Below are positions 36,617 to 45,710 of a stretch of DNA of 64,000 bases, one piece after another. The notes beneath the pieces are model-generated. The model worked only from the letters and a program-made list of their open reading frames with translations. It was not told the origin of the DNA and searched no databases. The translations under genes were made by a program, and so were the position numbers. The first letter of the stretch is position 1. The number at the start of each line of letters is the position of its first letter. Origin of the DNA: Aliidiomarina sp. B3213. Lineage in GTDB: Bacteria > Pseudomonadota > Gammaproteobacteria > Enterobacterales > Alteromonadaceae. The stretch lies in NCBI RefSeq assembly GCF_003290085.1, contig NZ_QMKJ01000002.1, positions 558,001 through 622,000 on the forward strand. Reading direction: 5' to 3'.

Positions 36617-37408
36617 ATGACAAATAATTTAGCGTTTAACGTACAAGGTGAAGGCCCTTTATGGTTGTGGATTCACGGCTGGGGTATGAACAAGTCTGTG
36701 TGGGAGCCGATCTTACCTACTTTTACCCAGTCTCATCGCGTGATTACCGTCGACCTTCCAGGATTTGGCGAGAGCGGTTGGCACAGTGACTATGCTAAGT
36801 TTGAAGCTGCCGTAGACCAATTAGAAACCCTAATACTTAAGCTTCATGCAGAGCACAACAATACCGAGATACATTTACTCGGTTGGTCTATGGGCGGCCT
36901 GTTTGCCACAGCCCTTGCAAGCCGACAACCAGAGTTATTTGCCCATTTAACGTGGGTAGCGAGTACTGCAAAGTTTATGCACGAGGACAACTGGAAAGGT
37001 ATTCAGCCGAACGTACTCGCGATGTTTCAAAAACAACTCAAGCAAGACTTTCGTGCCACAACAGAAAGATTTTTAGCAGTACAGGCCATGGGTAGCCCAA
37101 GTGCTAGAAAGGACATACAAAAGCTAAAAGCTATTTTACAAAGCACCGCACAACCCCACCCAGAAGCACTTGCAGCTGGACTTGAATGGCTTTCACAAAT
37201 CGACTTACGCAACGAGTTTGAAAGGCTATCTATTCCATCAACGCGTATTTACGGCAGTAAAGACAGCCTAGTGCCAAAACAGCAGCGCGACGCGTTTAAT
37301 AAAGCTCAGGACCAAAGCTTTATGTTCGAAAATAGTGCGCATACACCATTTCTAAATGAGCAAGCGCAATTTTTAGAAGTGCTGAATAATATAGTTCATC
37401 AACGCTGA
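36617..37408 (+). CDS. bioH: Pimeloyl-ACP methyl ester carboxylesterase BioH
   Basis: Hydrolyses pimeloyl-ACP methyl ester to free pimeloyl-ACP for biotin synthesis. 263 aa alpha/beta hydrolase. HGWGMN oxyanion region; nucleophile Ser91 in GWSMGG; Asp216 in GSKDSLVP; His242 in NSAHTPF. The frame is open from 36554, but the ATG at 36617 begins the conserved [19 protein letters not shown] block and avoids overlap with comF. Overlaps mutM tail to tail by 10 bp. Confidence 0.93.
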   Translation: MTNNLAFNVQGEGPLWLWIHGWGMNKSVWEPILPTFTQSHRVITVDLPGFGESGWHSDYAKFEAAVDQLETLILKLHAEHNNTEIHLLGWSMGGLFATALASRQPELFAHLTWVASTAKFMHEDNWKGIQPNVLAMFQKQLKQDFRATTERFLAVQAMGSPSARKDIQKLKAILQSTAQPHPEALAAGLEWLSQIDLRNEFERLSIPSTRIYGSKDSLVPKQQRDAFNKAQDQSFMFENSAHTPFLNEQAQFLEVLNNIVHQR

Positions 37409-38208
37409 CAGCTCGTACAAAACACTGAGCTACGCTGCCCAATGCGCGTTTCTTTTAGGGTTTTATCGCATTGCACGCAAGGTTCTCCGCCACGTCCATA
37501 CACTTGTAATTCAATGGCGAAATAGCCGGGCTGACCGTCTGCTCGGCTAAAGTCTTTAAGTGTAGTACCACCCTGCTCTATCGCACGTGCAAGCACTGTT
37601 TGAATTGCATGGTGCAACTTAACGTAACGTGCCTTACTAATTTTACCCGCCGGCCTACGCGGGTCTATACCACTCATAAACAGCGCCTCATTGGCGTAAA
37701 TATTACCGACGCCCACAACGACATGGTTGTCCATGATAAAGGTTTTTACCGGCGACGTTTTCCCACGCGACAAACGGAATAAAAGATCCTTCTCAAAAGC
37801 CTCTGAGAGAGGCTCAGGACCGAGTTTGGCAAGCATGTCTAGCTCTTCCTCTGGAGCTTGGAATAAACACGCTCCAAAGCGTCTTGGGTCGTTGAGTCTC
37901 AAGCTTTGACCATCTTGAGTAATAATTTCGATATGGTCGTGTTTAACCAAAGGCGTTCCTTCCGGCAATACTCGCAACTTGCCCGACATACCCAAGTGCA
38001 ACACTACAGTACCGCGCTCAGTCTCGAGCAGAAGATATTTGGCTCGACGATGCACGTTTATGATCGGCACACCGACAATAGATTTCACTTCGGAAGGAAC
38101 AGGCCAGCGCAGTTGAGGGTGGTGAATATGCACGGCTTTTACAGTTTTACCGGTGAGAAACGGCGAAATACCTAGACGGCTAACTTCTACTTCAGGTAAT
38201 TCAGGCAT
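37399..38208 (-). CDS. mutM: Formamidopyrimidine-DNA glycosylase
   Basis: Excises 8-oxoguanine and formamidopyrimidines and nicks the abasic site. 269 aa. N-terminal catalytic Pro2-Glu3 (MPELPEVE), Lys57 in RRAKYLL, and a C-terminal zinc finger CVQC...CTSC. Same length as E. coli Fpg. Followed upstream by an unknown anchored protein 13 bp away, possibly in one transcript. Confidence 0.97.
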   Translation of the reverse strand: MPELPEVEVSRLGISPFLTGKTVKAVHIHHPQLRWPVPSEVKSIVGVPIINVHRRAKYLLLETERGTVVLHLGMSGKLRVLPEGTPLVKHDHIEIITQDGQSLRLNDPRRFGACLFQAPEEELDMLAKLGPEPLSEAFEKDLLFRLSRGKTSPVKTFIMDNHVVVGVGNIYANEALFMSGIDPRRPAGKISKARYVKLHHAIQTVLARAIEQGGTTLKDFSRADGQPGYFAIELQVYGRGGEPCVQCDKTLKETRIGQRSSVFCTSCQR

Positions 38209-38221
38209 GTTTAATTACTCA

Positions 38222-38743
38222 TTACTGCGGTTTTAATTGTTCTGCTTCAGGCGCAATTACTCGGTAAGTTACATCTGCACCCGGTATAGCCATTAAAGCT
38301 TCATTGTTCTGATAAAAAACGCCAATACGCAGTGGTTCTGGGTTATCCGCTAGCGTAATTTCTATTACGTATTCTTCACCTGCTAATAGCTGCTCAGACG
38401 GCTCGAGTTGCAGACGCTGCCATGCGCTTAACCAACGTCGAAAAATTTCTGGGTCCATCGAGTTACCCGAACGTTGTTGCCAGCTCGCACCAACGCGTAT
38501 CCAATGGCTTTGCTGATCACTTATTTCGACAATCATTTGATCTGTAAACGGCTCTACGGTTTGCTGACCGGCAATGTCGCCACTTTTATGCCCGAGAAAA
38601 TAAAACACGAACATTAAACCAAGTACCAAGTAAATCAGTACATTGTTCCAACCTCTTTTAGTTAAGGTGAAACCTAGAATCGTTCTCTGGTCTTCGGGCC
38701 GACTGTCTTGCTTTGCCATAGTAGTGTCCGGTAGTGATACCAT
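38222..38743 (-). CDS. Hypothetical single-pass membrane protein next to mutM
   Basis: 173 aa, family not recognised. Cytosolic N-terminus, one transmembrane helix (about 34-52, NVLIYLVLGLMFVFYFLG), then a periplasmic domain of about 115 residues with mixed strand and helix. The start may be the ATG at 38743 or the internal ATG (MAKQDS) 24 bp later; neither has a good binding site. Its position beside mutM on the same strand suggests shared transcription but gives no function. Confidence 0.65.
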   Translation of the reverse strand: MVSLPDTTMAKQDSRPEDQRTILGFTLTKRGWNNVLIYLVLGLMFVFYFLGHKSGDIAGQQTVEPFTDQMIVEISDQQSHWIRVGASWQQRSGNSMDPEIFRRWLSAWQRLQLEPSEQLLAGEEYVIEITLADNPEPLRIGVFYQNNEALMAIPGADVTYRVIAPEAEQLKPQ

Positions 38744-38831
38744 TAAAATTGCTATGTATTCTTTTAAAATAGCACTATATTAGCCGCATCATACGCATTA
38801 GCGGGATTAAAGTGAATCAGGCGACATATAC

Positions 38832-39452
38832 ATGATTGAATTCGAAAAAATTGCAGACCAATTGGCAGACGTTGGCTATGCAATTGTGCCTGACTTTATT
38901 TCCGAGGAAGAAGCAAATGCACTTTATCACTATGTTGAGTCGTTAGAGCAAGGTTTCTGGCACTTAGCGGGGGTGGGCAGAGAACAACAACACACCGTCA
39001 ATACCCATGTTCGTAGCGACGAAATATGTTGGCTAACCCAACGTACCGAGCAGGAAATGTTCTGGCTCGACCGTATGGAACAACTTCGCGAGTCGGTCAA
39101 CCGATACCTTTTTATGGGCTTATTCGACTACGAATGCCACTTTGCACGTTATGCGCCGGGTAGTCGTTACCAGAAGCATTTAGACGCCTTTAAGGGGCGT
39201 TCTAATCGTGTGCTCAGTACTATTCTGTACCTAAACCCAGACTGGCAGCCTGAAAATGGTGGCGAATTGGTCATTTATGGTGAGCGGGGGAAAGTACTCG
39301 AAACAGTTTTACCTAAACAAGGTTGCTTCGTGGTCTTCTTAAGCGACCGTTTTGTTCATGAAGTTAAAGTGAGCAATCGATTGCGCTACAGCCTAACTGG
39401 TTGGTTCCGGCACAACACCTCAACAGGGTTTCGCATTGACCCGGCAAGATAG
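38832..39452 (+). CDS. 2OG-Fe(II) dioxygenase, prolyl-hydroxylase-like
   Basis: 206 aa. Double-stranded beta-helix with the iron triad His116, Asp118 (KHLDAF) and His176 (FVHEV), and a C-terminal Arg for 2-oxoglutarate in NRLRYSLTGWF. The block RVLSTILYLNPDWQPENGGELVIYG is close to the PHD2/P4H class; bacterial members such as the Pseudomonas enzyme hydroxylate a proline of EF-Tu. That substrate is a hypothesis here. Cytosolic; monocistronic. It abuts the next gene's end. Confidence 0.82.
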   Translation: MIEFEKIADQLADVGYAIVPDFISEEEANALYHYVESLEQGFWHLAGVGREQQHTVNTHVRSDEICWLTQRTEQEMFWLDRMEQLRESVNRYLFMGLFDYECHFARYAPGSRYQKHLDAFKGRSNRVLSTILYLNPDWQPENGGELVIYGERGKVLETVLPKQGCFVVFLSDRFVHEVKVSNRLRYSLTGWFRHNTSTGFRIDPAR

Positions 39453-39830
39453 CTATTTCTTTTGCTTAATTCTCCAGCGCAAGTAGAGCACCATTCCCCA
39501 GGCTAAATAATACATAAGCACACTGAGTGCCAGCAGTACTAATGCGCCCATCGAAATATTTGCCGGTAGCCGAACGCCGGCAGCATCGAGCAGAAGAATT
39601 GCCACGTTAAGGCTCATTGAGGCGACTAAAAAGAAACCAAGGCGAGGTGATTTCACGCCGGCTCCGGTCGCTACGCCCGACGCAAGTAAAACCAAAAGAA
39701 TATGATAGCCGTGTTGGTAAATGCCCTGCCCTGTAAGCAACAGAAAGAGGAAAGGCGGCACATAAGAAAGCATGACCGCGAAGAAAAACAGCCGAATTCG
39801 ACGTGCTCTAATAATAATCTTGGGTAACAT
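39453..39830 (-). CDS. Hypothetical four-helix membrane protein
   Basis: 125 aa with about four hydrophobic segments (roughly 12-33, 43-56, 65-84 and 93-117), a basic start (RARRIRL) and a basic end (RWRIKQKK). No recognised family. It lies tail to tail, without a gap, against the dioxygenase gene, and 3' of the rpmB-rpmG terminator. Confidence 0.55.
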   Translation of the reverse strand: MLPKIIIRARRIRLFFFAVMLSYVPPFLFLLLTGQGIYQHGYHILLVLLASGVATGAGVKSPRLGFFLVASMSLNVAILLLDAAGVRLPANISMGALVLLALSVLMYYLAWGMVLYLRWRIKQKK

Positions 39831-39848
39831 GCAATTTCGAATGGATAC

Positions 39849-39873
39849 AAAAAACCCGGCGCAAGCCGGGCTT
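39849..39873 (-). terminator. rpmB-rpmG terminator
   Basis: CCCGGC (39855-39860), loop GCAA, GCCGGG (39865-39870). Leftward the stem is followed by six T, directly after the rpmG stop; on the right strand CTTTTATTATTT also follows, so it is bidirectional. Confidence 0.85.
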
Positions 39874-39876
39874 TTA

Positions 39877-40032
39877 TTATTTGATTTTCGCTTCTTTAAA
39901 CATCACATGCTTACGAACAACTGGATCAAACTTTTTGATCTCAAATTTTTCTGGCATGTTACGTTTGTTTTTATCTGTGGTGTAGAAGAATCCAGTACCA
40001 GCAGAAGAAACTAGACGAATCTTATCGCGCAT
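39877..40032 (-). CDS. rpmG: 50S ribosomal protein bL33
   Basis: 51 aa, read directly from the reverse strand: starts [20 protein letters not shown] and ends FKEAKIK. It has no zinc-binding Cys pairs, so it is the zinc-independent (C-minus) form, as in E. coli. Component of the large subunit near the E site. 28 bp downstream of rpmB; the pair forms the usual rpmB-rpmG operon. Confidence 0.96.
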   Translation of the reverse strand: MRDKIRLVSSAGTGFFYTTDKNKRNMPEKFEIKKFDPVVRKHVMFKEAKIK

Positions 40033-40060
40033 TGTTAAATTCCTTTCGTTCTAGCCGGTA

Positions 40061-40297
40061 TTAAACCCGGACACCTTTCGTACGCAAATCAGCAAGAACA
40101 GAATCAATACCGTTCTTATCGATGATACGCATACCTTTAGTTGAAACACGTAGTTTCACCCAACGTTTCTCACTTTCTACCCAGAAACGGTGAGATTGTA
40201 GGTTTGGCAGGAACCGACGGCGGGTCGCATTGTTCGCGTGTGAGCGGTTATTACCAACCACTGGTCGCTTTCCTGTTACTTGACATACTCGAGACAT
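40061..40297 (-). CDS. rpmB: 50S ribosomal protein bL28
   Basis: 78 aa, same length as E. coli L28. Starts [20 protein letters not shown] and carries the block [20 protein letters not shown]. Basic protein of the large subunit. Transcribed from the promoter at 40370-40398 and followed by rpmG. Confidence 0.97.
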   Translation of the reverse strand: MSRVCQVTGKRPVVGNNRSHANNATRRRFLPNLQSHRFWVESEKRWVKLRVSTKGMRIIDKNGIDSVLADLRTKGVRV

Positions 40298-40369
40298 TAT
40301 CTTTACTCCGAAATTGCTTGCAGCTCGCCTGTAGCCCTGATGGCTTTACCCATAAATTCGAGGGCGCAA

Positions 40370-40398
40370 TTTATACAAAAATCTCGCCAAAAAAGCAA
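40370..40398 (-). promoter_or_regulatory. rpmB-rpmG promoter
   Basis: On the reverse strand TTGCTT (40398-40393), 17 bp, TATAAA (40375-40370). A near-consensus vegetative promoter about 73 bp before the rpmB start, placed downstream of slmA, so the ribosomal genes need not depend on slmA transcription. Confidence 0.7.
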
Positions 40399-40422
40399 GC
40401 GATTTCTGAAAAAAGGGCGAAA

Positions 40423-41016
40423 TTATGACCCTAGCAACTGCCTTTCAATGAGTTGCCATTGGGTATCGAATTGTACCGTAGGCCGCAATTTAAAGCCAGA
40501 TCGAACGAACTGTAAAAGTTTTCCTTCGGTATAAGCCATAACTACATTGGTCAAAATAGATTCGTCGGTGGTAAATTCAACGCCTTCGCGTAATTTACGT
40601 TCTCGCAAAATCTGCTTCATCTGACTTTCTAGCTTGTCGAATAAGGCAACCACTCGCGCACGTAAACGTTCATGTTCACCGTTTAACGCTTCACCCGTAA
40701 GTACTCTACTCATCCCAGGGCTTTGTTCGGCGAAATTCAAAATGATATGCACCATACCGCGGACACGTTGCATGGTGTCTTTCTCGTTTTCGAATAAACG
40801 ATTCATGCTCCCCAACAAAATATCTTCGATGAGATTAATTAAATCGTCGAACATTTTTGCCTTAGACGGAAAGTGGCGATAAAGCGCCGCTTCAGAAACG
40901 CCAACTTCCTTCGCTAACTTCGCAGTGGTAATGGGTTGACCAATATTGGTCTCTAACATTTGCGCTAAGGTGCCTAAAATCTCTTCCTTGCGGTTTTGCG
41001 TGCGTGTTGCTGCCAT
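40423..41016 (-). CDS. slmA: Nucleoid occlusion factor SlmA
   Basis: TetR-type DNA-binding protein that stops FtsZ assembly over the nucleoid. 197 aa (E. coli 198). N-terminal HTH TTAKLAKEVGVSEAALYRHFPSK near residues 30-52; C-terminal LRPTVQFDTQWQLI matches SlmA. Member of a conserved run coaBC-dut-slmA-rpmB-rpmG. It starts 17 bp after dut. Confidence 0.96.
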   Translation of the reverse strand: MAATRTQNRKEEILGTLAQMLETNIGQPITTAKLAKEVGVSEAALYRHFPSKAKMFDDLINLIEDILLGSMNRLFENEKDTMQRVRGMVHIILNFAEQSPGMSRVLTGEALNGEHERLRARVVALFDKLESQMKQILRERKLREGVEFTTDESILTNVVMAYTEGKLLQFVRSGFKLRPTVQFDTQWQLIERQLLGS

Positions 41017-41033
41017 TGCTATTCCTTGATGAA

Positions 41034-41492
41034 TTAATGTCTGCCAGAGGAGCCAAAACCACCTTCGCCGCGGTCGGTTTCGTCAAAGTCGCTCACCAAA
41101 TTAAGTTCAGCTTGCACCACAGGTAAAATAACCAACTGCGCAATACGTTCACCGGGCTCAATCGTAAATGTAGTGTTTCCTCGGTTCCAAACAGAAACCA
41201 TAAGCTCGCCTTGATAGTCCGAGTCTATTAAGCCCACTAAATTACCCAATACAATGCCATGCTTATGGCCTAGCCCAGAGCGCGGAAGTATAGTCGCCGC
41301 TAGTTTCGGGTCGCCAATGTGAATCGCCAAACCGGTACCTACAAGCTCTGTTTGACCTGGTTCTAAAGTTACCGCATGACTAATACACGCACGTAAGTCC
41401 ATGCCAGCAGAGCCAGAAGTTGCATATTCAGGTAAAGGGATGTCTTTCCCCACGCGAGGATCTAAAATTTTTACGTCAATACTGTTAGCCAT
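41034..41492 (-). CDS. dut: dUTP diphosphatase
   Basis: Hydrolyses dUTP to dUMP, keeping uracil out of DNA and feeding thymidylate synthesis. 152 aa (E. coli 151). All five motifs are present: [31 protein letters not shown] with the catalytic Asp, GERIAQLV and the flexible tail [10 protein letters not shown]. Trimeric cytosolic enzyme. Start overlaps the coaBC stop by 8 bp. Confidence 0.97.
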   Translation of the reverse strand: MANSIDVKILDPRVGKDIPLPEYATSGSAGMDLRACISHAVTLEPGQTELVGTGLAIHIGDPKLAATILPRSGLGHKHGIVLGNLVGLIDSDYQGELMVSVWNRGNTTFTIEPGERIAQLVILPVVQAELNLVSDFDETDRGEGGFGSSGRH

Positions 41493-42726
41493 GTTGTTTC
41501 TTTTTATAAATGAGTTGAATAAGGTCTTTTGCTAGGTTTTGTTTTGAACGAGAAGCGAAAGCTTCATGTCCATGTTCTTTGTCGTTTAGTGGCCAGTACA
41601 CCTCAACAGCGTTATTGTCGCTATTAAAGCCCTGTCCACTTTTGCTGACGTCGTTCGCCACAATCATGTCGATATTTTTCGCACGAAGCTTACGCGTCGC
41701 ATATTCTTCAACGTTTTGTGTTTCTGCCGCAAAACCAACCGTGAAGGGACGGTTCGACTGACTTGCAACCCACGCCAAGATATCTGGGTTCTTAGTGAGC
41801 GTAATGGTCATTTCATTTTGCTCTGCAGACTTCTTCATTTTATTGTCTGCAACTTCCATAGCCCGGAAGTCAGCCACAGCTGCGCAACCAATAAAGATGT
41901 CGCTTTCTGGTAACGCCCGCTGAACTTGCTCCAGCATTTCCTGAGCACTTTGTATGTCGATGCGATCAACACCGGGTGGTGTATCTAACTGTACGGGTCC
42001 TGCAATTAAGGTTACCTGAGCTCCCGCAGATGCCGCTGCTTCAGCTAACGCAAATCCCATTTTCCCACTACTATGGTTCGACAAATAACGCACAGGATCG
42101 ATAGCTTCACGTGTAGGTCCAGCAGTTATCACTACATGCTGTCCTGCAAGTTCACCGGTAGGTTCTAAATGAGCCGTTGTATGAAAAAAGTTCTCTACGT
42201 TAGCTACGATGTCCGCCGGCTCTATCATTCGACCCGCGCCAACTTCGCCGCAGGCTTGTGAACCTTCTGCAGGTCCCCACATAAGCTTACCGTCTTGCTG
42301 AAGCAACTCGACATTGCGCTGCACCGCAGGAGCAGCCCACATTAAGCGATTCATAGCAGGCACCACGGCAATGGGCGCGTCTGTAGCTAAACACAAGGTG
42401 CTGAATAAGTCGTCGGCATGACCATGCGCCAGCCTTGCAATAGCACTTGCACTCGCAGGTGCGACAACCACTAGATCGGCCCAACGCGCCAACTCAATAT
42501 GACCCATTGCAGCTTCTGCAGCCGGATCGAGCAAGTCGTCGTGCACAGGGTGTCCAGAAACGGCCTGCAAAGTAAGCGGAGTAATGAACGCTTGCGCGCC
42601 TTTGGTCATAACCACGCGTACGCTTACACCTTGGTCACGCAGTCTACGAACCAGTTCTGGTGTTTTATAGGCGGCGATGCCACCCGTAACAATCAGCAAT
42701 AGATTACAATTTTTTAGGCTAGCCAT
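41485..42726 (-). CDS. coaBC: Bifunctional CoA biosynthesis enzyme CoaBC (Dfp)
   Basis: Ligates cysteine to 4'-phosphopantothenate (CoaB) and decarboxylates the product (CoaC). 413 aa: an N-terminal flavodoxin-like CoaC domain ([43 protein letters not shown] and the Cys loop [11 protein letters not shown]) and a C-terminal CoaB domain ([24 protein letters not shown]). Together with coaD at 8.3 kb, three CoA steps are in this window. Divergent from radC. Confidence 0.97.
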   Translation of the reverse strand: MASLKNCNLLLIVTGGIAAYKTPELVRRLRDQGVSVRVVMTKGAQAFITPLTLQAVSGHPVHDDLLDPAAEAAMGHIELARWADLVVVAPASASAIARLAHGHADDLFSTLCLATDAPIAVVPAMNRLMWAAPAVQRNVELLQQDGKLMWGPAEGSQACGEVGAGRMIEPADIVANVENFFHTTAHLEPTGELAGQHVVITAGPTREAIDPVRYLSNHSSGKMGFALAEAAASAGAQVTLIAGPVQLDTPPGVDRIDIQSAQEMLEQVQRALPESDIFIGCAAVADFRAMEVADNKMKKSAEQNEMTITLTKNPDILAWVASQSNRPFTVGFAAETQNVEEYATRKLRAKNIDMIVANDVSKSGQGFNSDNNAVEVYWPLNDKEHGHEAFASRSKQNLAKDLIQLIYKKKQHG

Positions 42727-42835
42727 AGTTGTTCTATTGGAAGTGAGTCCTTACGTTAGATTAACACGCTCAGACTTGACTTGGCGATACCTAGCAAGCG
42801 GAGTTGCGTGATCAAATTTATTTCATGGAGGAAAT

Positions 42836-43510
42836 ATGCACATTCGAGAATGGCCAACAGAGGAAAGACCTCGAGAAAAACTCGCTAAATATGGCTCACA
42901 AGCGTTAAGCGACGCAGAACTACTCGCAGTATTGTTCGGCACAGGAACTGCTGGCACAGACGTCATGAGTTGGAGTAGAACGCTACTACAAGACAGCGGT
43001 GGCCTTGGTCCTTTACTCTCGCTTCCCGAAGCACAAAAGAGAAAACTTAAAGGTGTGGGTGCTGCTCGTTGTATGCAACTACAAGTCGTACTGGAGATAT
43101 CTAGGCGCTATTTAGCCAGCACGCTAGAAAAAGGGGAAGGCTTCACACGGCCCGACATGGTGAAAGACTATTTAGCCTCTCAGTTGCGCCATCAACCCAG
43201 GGAAGTTTTCGCCATACTGCTATTAGACAGCCAACATCGACTACTACATTACAAAGAGCTGTTCTACGGCACTATTAATGCAGCGCCTGTTTACCCTAGA
43301 GAAATTGTAAAAATAGTTCTTGAGTACAATGCCGCGGCAATTATTCTAGCCCATAACCACCCGAGTGGCGTGGCAGAACCTAGCCAAGCCGACCGACGCG
43401 TAACAGACCGAATAAAAGATGCCCTACAAACCATCGACGTAGCGGTTTTAGACCACTTCGTAATTGGAGCCGGAGAATCAGTAAGTTTTGCTGAGCGAGG
43501 ACTGCTATGA
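42836..43510 (+). CDS. radC: RadC-family JAB1/MPN protein
   Basis: 224 aa. N-terminal helix-hairpin-helix region (about 20-90) and a C-terminal JAMM metalloprotease-like fold with HNHPSGVAEPSQAD (two His, Ser, Asp) near 170-183. Historically called a DNA repair protein; that assignment in E. coli was withdrawn and the role remains unclear. Start follows ATGGAGGAAAT. Convergent with gpsA with a 2-bp gap. Confidence 0.93.
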   Translation: MHIREWPTEERPREKLAKYGSQALSDAELLAVLFGTGTAGTDVMSWSRTLLQDSGGLGPLLSLPEAQKRKLKGVGAARCMQLQVVLEISRRYLASTLEKGEGFTRPDMVKDYLASQLRHQPREVFAILLLDSQHRLLHYKELFYGTINAAPVYPREIVKIVLEYNAAAIILAHNHPSGVAEPSQADRRVTDRIKDALQTIDVAVLDHFVIGAGESVSFAERGLL

Positions 43511-43512
43511 AG

Positions 43513-44532
43513 CTACAACGACTCGCTGGTGCGCGCGCGCCCTAACAATGCTTTAGCGGCTTCGACAGGTTGCTTACCTTCGTACATTACTTGGTAAAGC
43601 TGCTCCACAATGGGCATTTCAACGTTGTAACGTTTCGCCAATGCGTAAACTTCTTTGGTATTACGGTAGCCTTCTACCGCTTGACCTATTTCTTCCATAG
43701 CTTGATCAACCGACTTGCCCTGGCCAATTGCGAGACCAAAACGTCGATTACGCGACTGATTGTCGGTACAAGTAAGAATAAGGTCACCCAAACCAGCCAT
43801 ACCGGTAAAGGTTTCGGGCTTACCACCTAGCTCTAGTCCAAGTCGAGTAAGCTCGGCTAAACCGCGAGTGATCAACGCTGTTCTTGCATTGGCGCCAAAG
43901 CCAACCCCGTCGGCCATTCCAGCACCAATGGCAATAACGTTTTTCACCGCGCCACCAAGTTGCATACCGATAAAATCGTCGTTGGAATATACACGGAAAG
44001 ACTTGTCGCAATGTAAGGTTTCGCTCAGTTCCGCTACAAATTGAGTTTCTGTAGCTGCAACCGCAATCGCAGTTGGCATACCTTGAGCCATTTCTTTTGC
44101 AAAGGTAGGGCCCGACAAAATAGCTAAAGGTACTTCTGGTCCAAGTATCTCGGTGGCCACGTCAGACAGGAATCTGCCAGTATTCGGCTCTAAACCTTTC
44201 GTCGCCCATGCAATACGAGCGTCTTTTCTTAGGTGTGGTTTAATCTGTTGCAACACTTCCGCAAAACCATAGCTCGGCACCACCACTAAAACGATAGAGG
44301 AAGCTTTTACCGCTGTTGCTAGGTCAGCACAAGGTTCTAGCGCCTCAGGTAATTCAATATCACCTAAGTAGCGCTCATTTTTGCGGGTCGCGGCCATTTG
44401 CTCTATGGCTTTCGGATCACGCCCCCACAATAAGGTTCGAACGCCTTTTCGTGCCACACAGATAGCAAGGGCGGTGCCATAAGACCCCGCCCCTAAAACC
44501 GTGACACTTTGTGTGCTCGATTCGTTAACCAT
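43513..44532 (-). CDS. gpsA: Glycerol-3-phosphate dehydrogenase [NAD(P)+]
   Basis: Reduces dihydroxyacetone phosphate to sn-glycerol 3-phosphate, the substrate of PlsB. 339 aa (E. coli 339). Rossmann motif [10 protein letters not shown] at the N-terminus, [11 protein letters not shown], and the catalytic-lysine block [15 protein letters not shown] near residue 195; then [13 protein letters not shown]. Start codon shares one base with the secB stop (TAATG), so it is coupled to secB, as in E. coli. Confidence 0.97.
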   Translation of the reverse strand: MVNESSTQSVTVLGAGSYGTALAICVARKGVRTLLWGRDPKAIEQMAATRKNERYLGDIELPEALEPCADLATAVKASSIVLVVVPSYGFAEVLQQIKPHLRKDARIAWATKGLEPNTGRFLSDVATEILGPEVPLAILSGPTFAKEMAQGMPTAIAVAATETQFVAELSETLHCDKSFRVYSNDDFIGMQLGGAVKNVIAIGAGMADGVGFGANARTALITRGLAELTRLGLELGGKPETFTGMAGLGDLILTCTDNQSRNRRFGLAIGQGKSVDQAMEEIGQAVEGYRNTKEVYALAKRYNVEMPIVEQLYQVMYEGKQPVEAAKALLGRARTSESL

Positions 44533-45032
44533 TACGCGTCCAGTTTTTGCCCTTCAGCGGCTTGTTGCTGCTGTAAGTGTTGCGCGTAAACTGCGTCAAA
44601 GTTTACTGGAGCAAGGTTTAACTGCGGGAAAGTACCGCGGTTAACTAGGTTAGCAATGCTTTCACGTGCATAAGGGAACAAAATGTTCGGGCAGAATGCA
44701 GCTAGAAGTTGAGGTAGTTGCTCTTCAGGAACTTGAGAGCCTACCGCGAAAATACCCGCTTGAGACACTTCACATAGGAAAGCTGTTTCTTCGCCAATGG
44801 TGTTTTTCACAGTAAGTGTTAGCACAACTTCGTGAAGGTTATCTTCAAGCTTGTTGTTGCTTACGTTCATATCAACGCTTACGTTTGGCTTCCATTCTTT
44901 CTTGAAGATCGCTGGAGAGTTAGGCGCTTCAAAAGAAACATCTTTTACGTAGATGCGCTGAATAGCGAATTGAGGTTCTTGTTGTTGGTCTGCACCTTGT
45001 GCAGCGGCATTGTTTTGCTGTTCTTCAGCCAT
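44532..45032 (-). CDS. secB: Protein-export chaperone SecB
   Basis: Keeps preproteins unfolded and hands them to SecA. 166 aa. Family blocks: [42 protein letters not shown] and [15 protein letters not shown]. Tetrameric and cytosolic. It lies between a rhodanese (41 bp upstream) and gpsA in the order conserved in gammaproteobacteria (grxC usually lies between; it is missing here). Confidence 0.96.
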   Translation of the reverse strand: MAEEQQNNAAAQGADQQQEPQFAIQRIYVKDVSFEAPNSPAIFKKEWKPNVSVDMNVSNNKLEDNLHEVVLTLTVKNTIGEETAFLCEVSQAGIFAVGSQVPEEQLPQLLAAFCPNILFPYARESIANLVNRGTFPQLNLAPVNFDAVYAQHLQQQQAAEGQKLDA

Positions 45033-45073
45033 GATATTTACCTTAAATGTTCAAATTAAAAGAATTAAATGTC

Positions 45074-45511
45074 TTATTTTTTATTATTTTTCTTGCTTAG
45101 GGGCATATTCGCACCGCGCCAGCCCTGTAAGCCACCTTGCAAAACTGAAACTTTGGTGAAGCCAGCCTTTTCAAGCAGCGACGCCGCTGTTCGTGCACTA
45201 TTTCCATAGTTGCATACGGTAACAATGGGGGCGTCTTTGAATTTATCAAGCGCTTTTGTTTCACCCGCTCGAATTTTCGCCAATGGAATATTCTTAGAGC
45301 CGTGAATAAATCCGCCGGCGAACTCGTCGTCGGTACGAATATCTACAAATATACCGCCACGATTCACTGCAATAGTAGCTTGCTGTGGTGACAATGTGGT
45401 TACCGTAGAAAAACGACGTTTAATAATGTCGGCAATTAGAAAAGTAAACACCGCTAACCAAAGGGCGCTTAAAATATAGTGCTCAGTAGCAAACTGAATA
45501 AATGAGTCCAT
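45074..45511 (-). CDS. Membrane-anchored rhodanese (YibN-like)
   Basis: 145 aa: one transmembrane helix (about 13-30) followed by a rhodanese domain with the active Cys100 in VCNYGNSART. Same domain layout and gene position (upstream of secB) as E. coli YibN. Likely a sulfurtransferase or redox protein at the membrane; substrate unknown. Divergent from gpmI. Confidence 0.85.
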   Translation of the reverse strand: MDSFIQFATEHYILSALWLAVFTFLIADIIKRRFSTVTTLSPQQATIAVNRGGIFVDIRTDDEFAGGFIHGSKNIPLAKIRAGETKALDKFKDAPIVTVCNYGNSARTAASLLEKAGFTKVSVLQGGLQGWRGANMPLSKKNNKK

Positions 45512-45604
45512 GACCGCTCCTAACTTCGACTCTGGTCATTTGAATTTGGCGCAATAACCAAGGTTACTAAGCCTTCGATCCATACAAAAATATAACAGCG
45601 CCAG

Positions 45605-45633
45605 AGTATACCTACTCTCGCATTTAGAATCAG
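45605..45633 (-). promoter_or_regulatory. Candidate promoter of the rhodanese-secB-gpsA operon
   Basis: Reverse strand CTGATT (45633-45628), 17 bp, TATACT (45610-45605). The -10 lies in a small inverted repeat AGAGTA-TACC-TACTCT (45603-45618). Confidence 0.35.
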
Positions 45634-45646
45634 CAAAAAATCTAGG

Positions 45647-45676
45647 TTACAGATGCGAGTTATTCGTAAATAAAGT
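45647..45676 (+). promoter_or_regulatory. Candidate gpmI promoter
   Basis: TTACAG (45647-45652), 18 bp, TAAAGT (45671-45676), about 35 bp before the gpmI ATG. Moderate fit only. Confidence 0.3.
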
Positions 45677-45710
45677 AAACTACGGGACAAATTATCGGTG
45701 AGGAGTTCAC

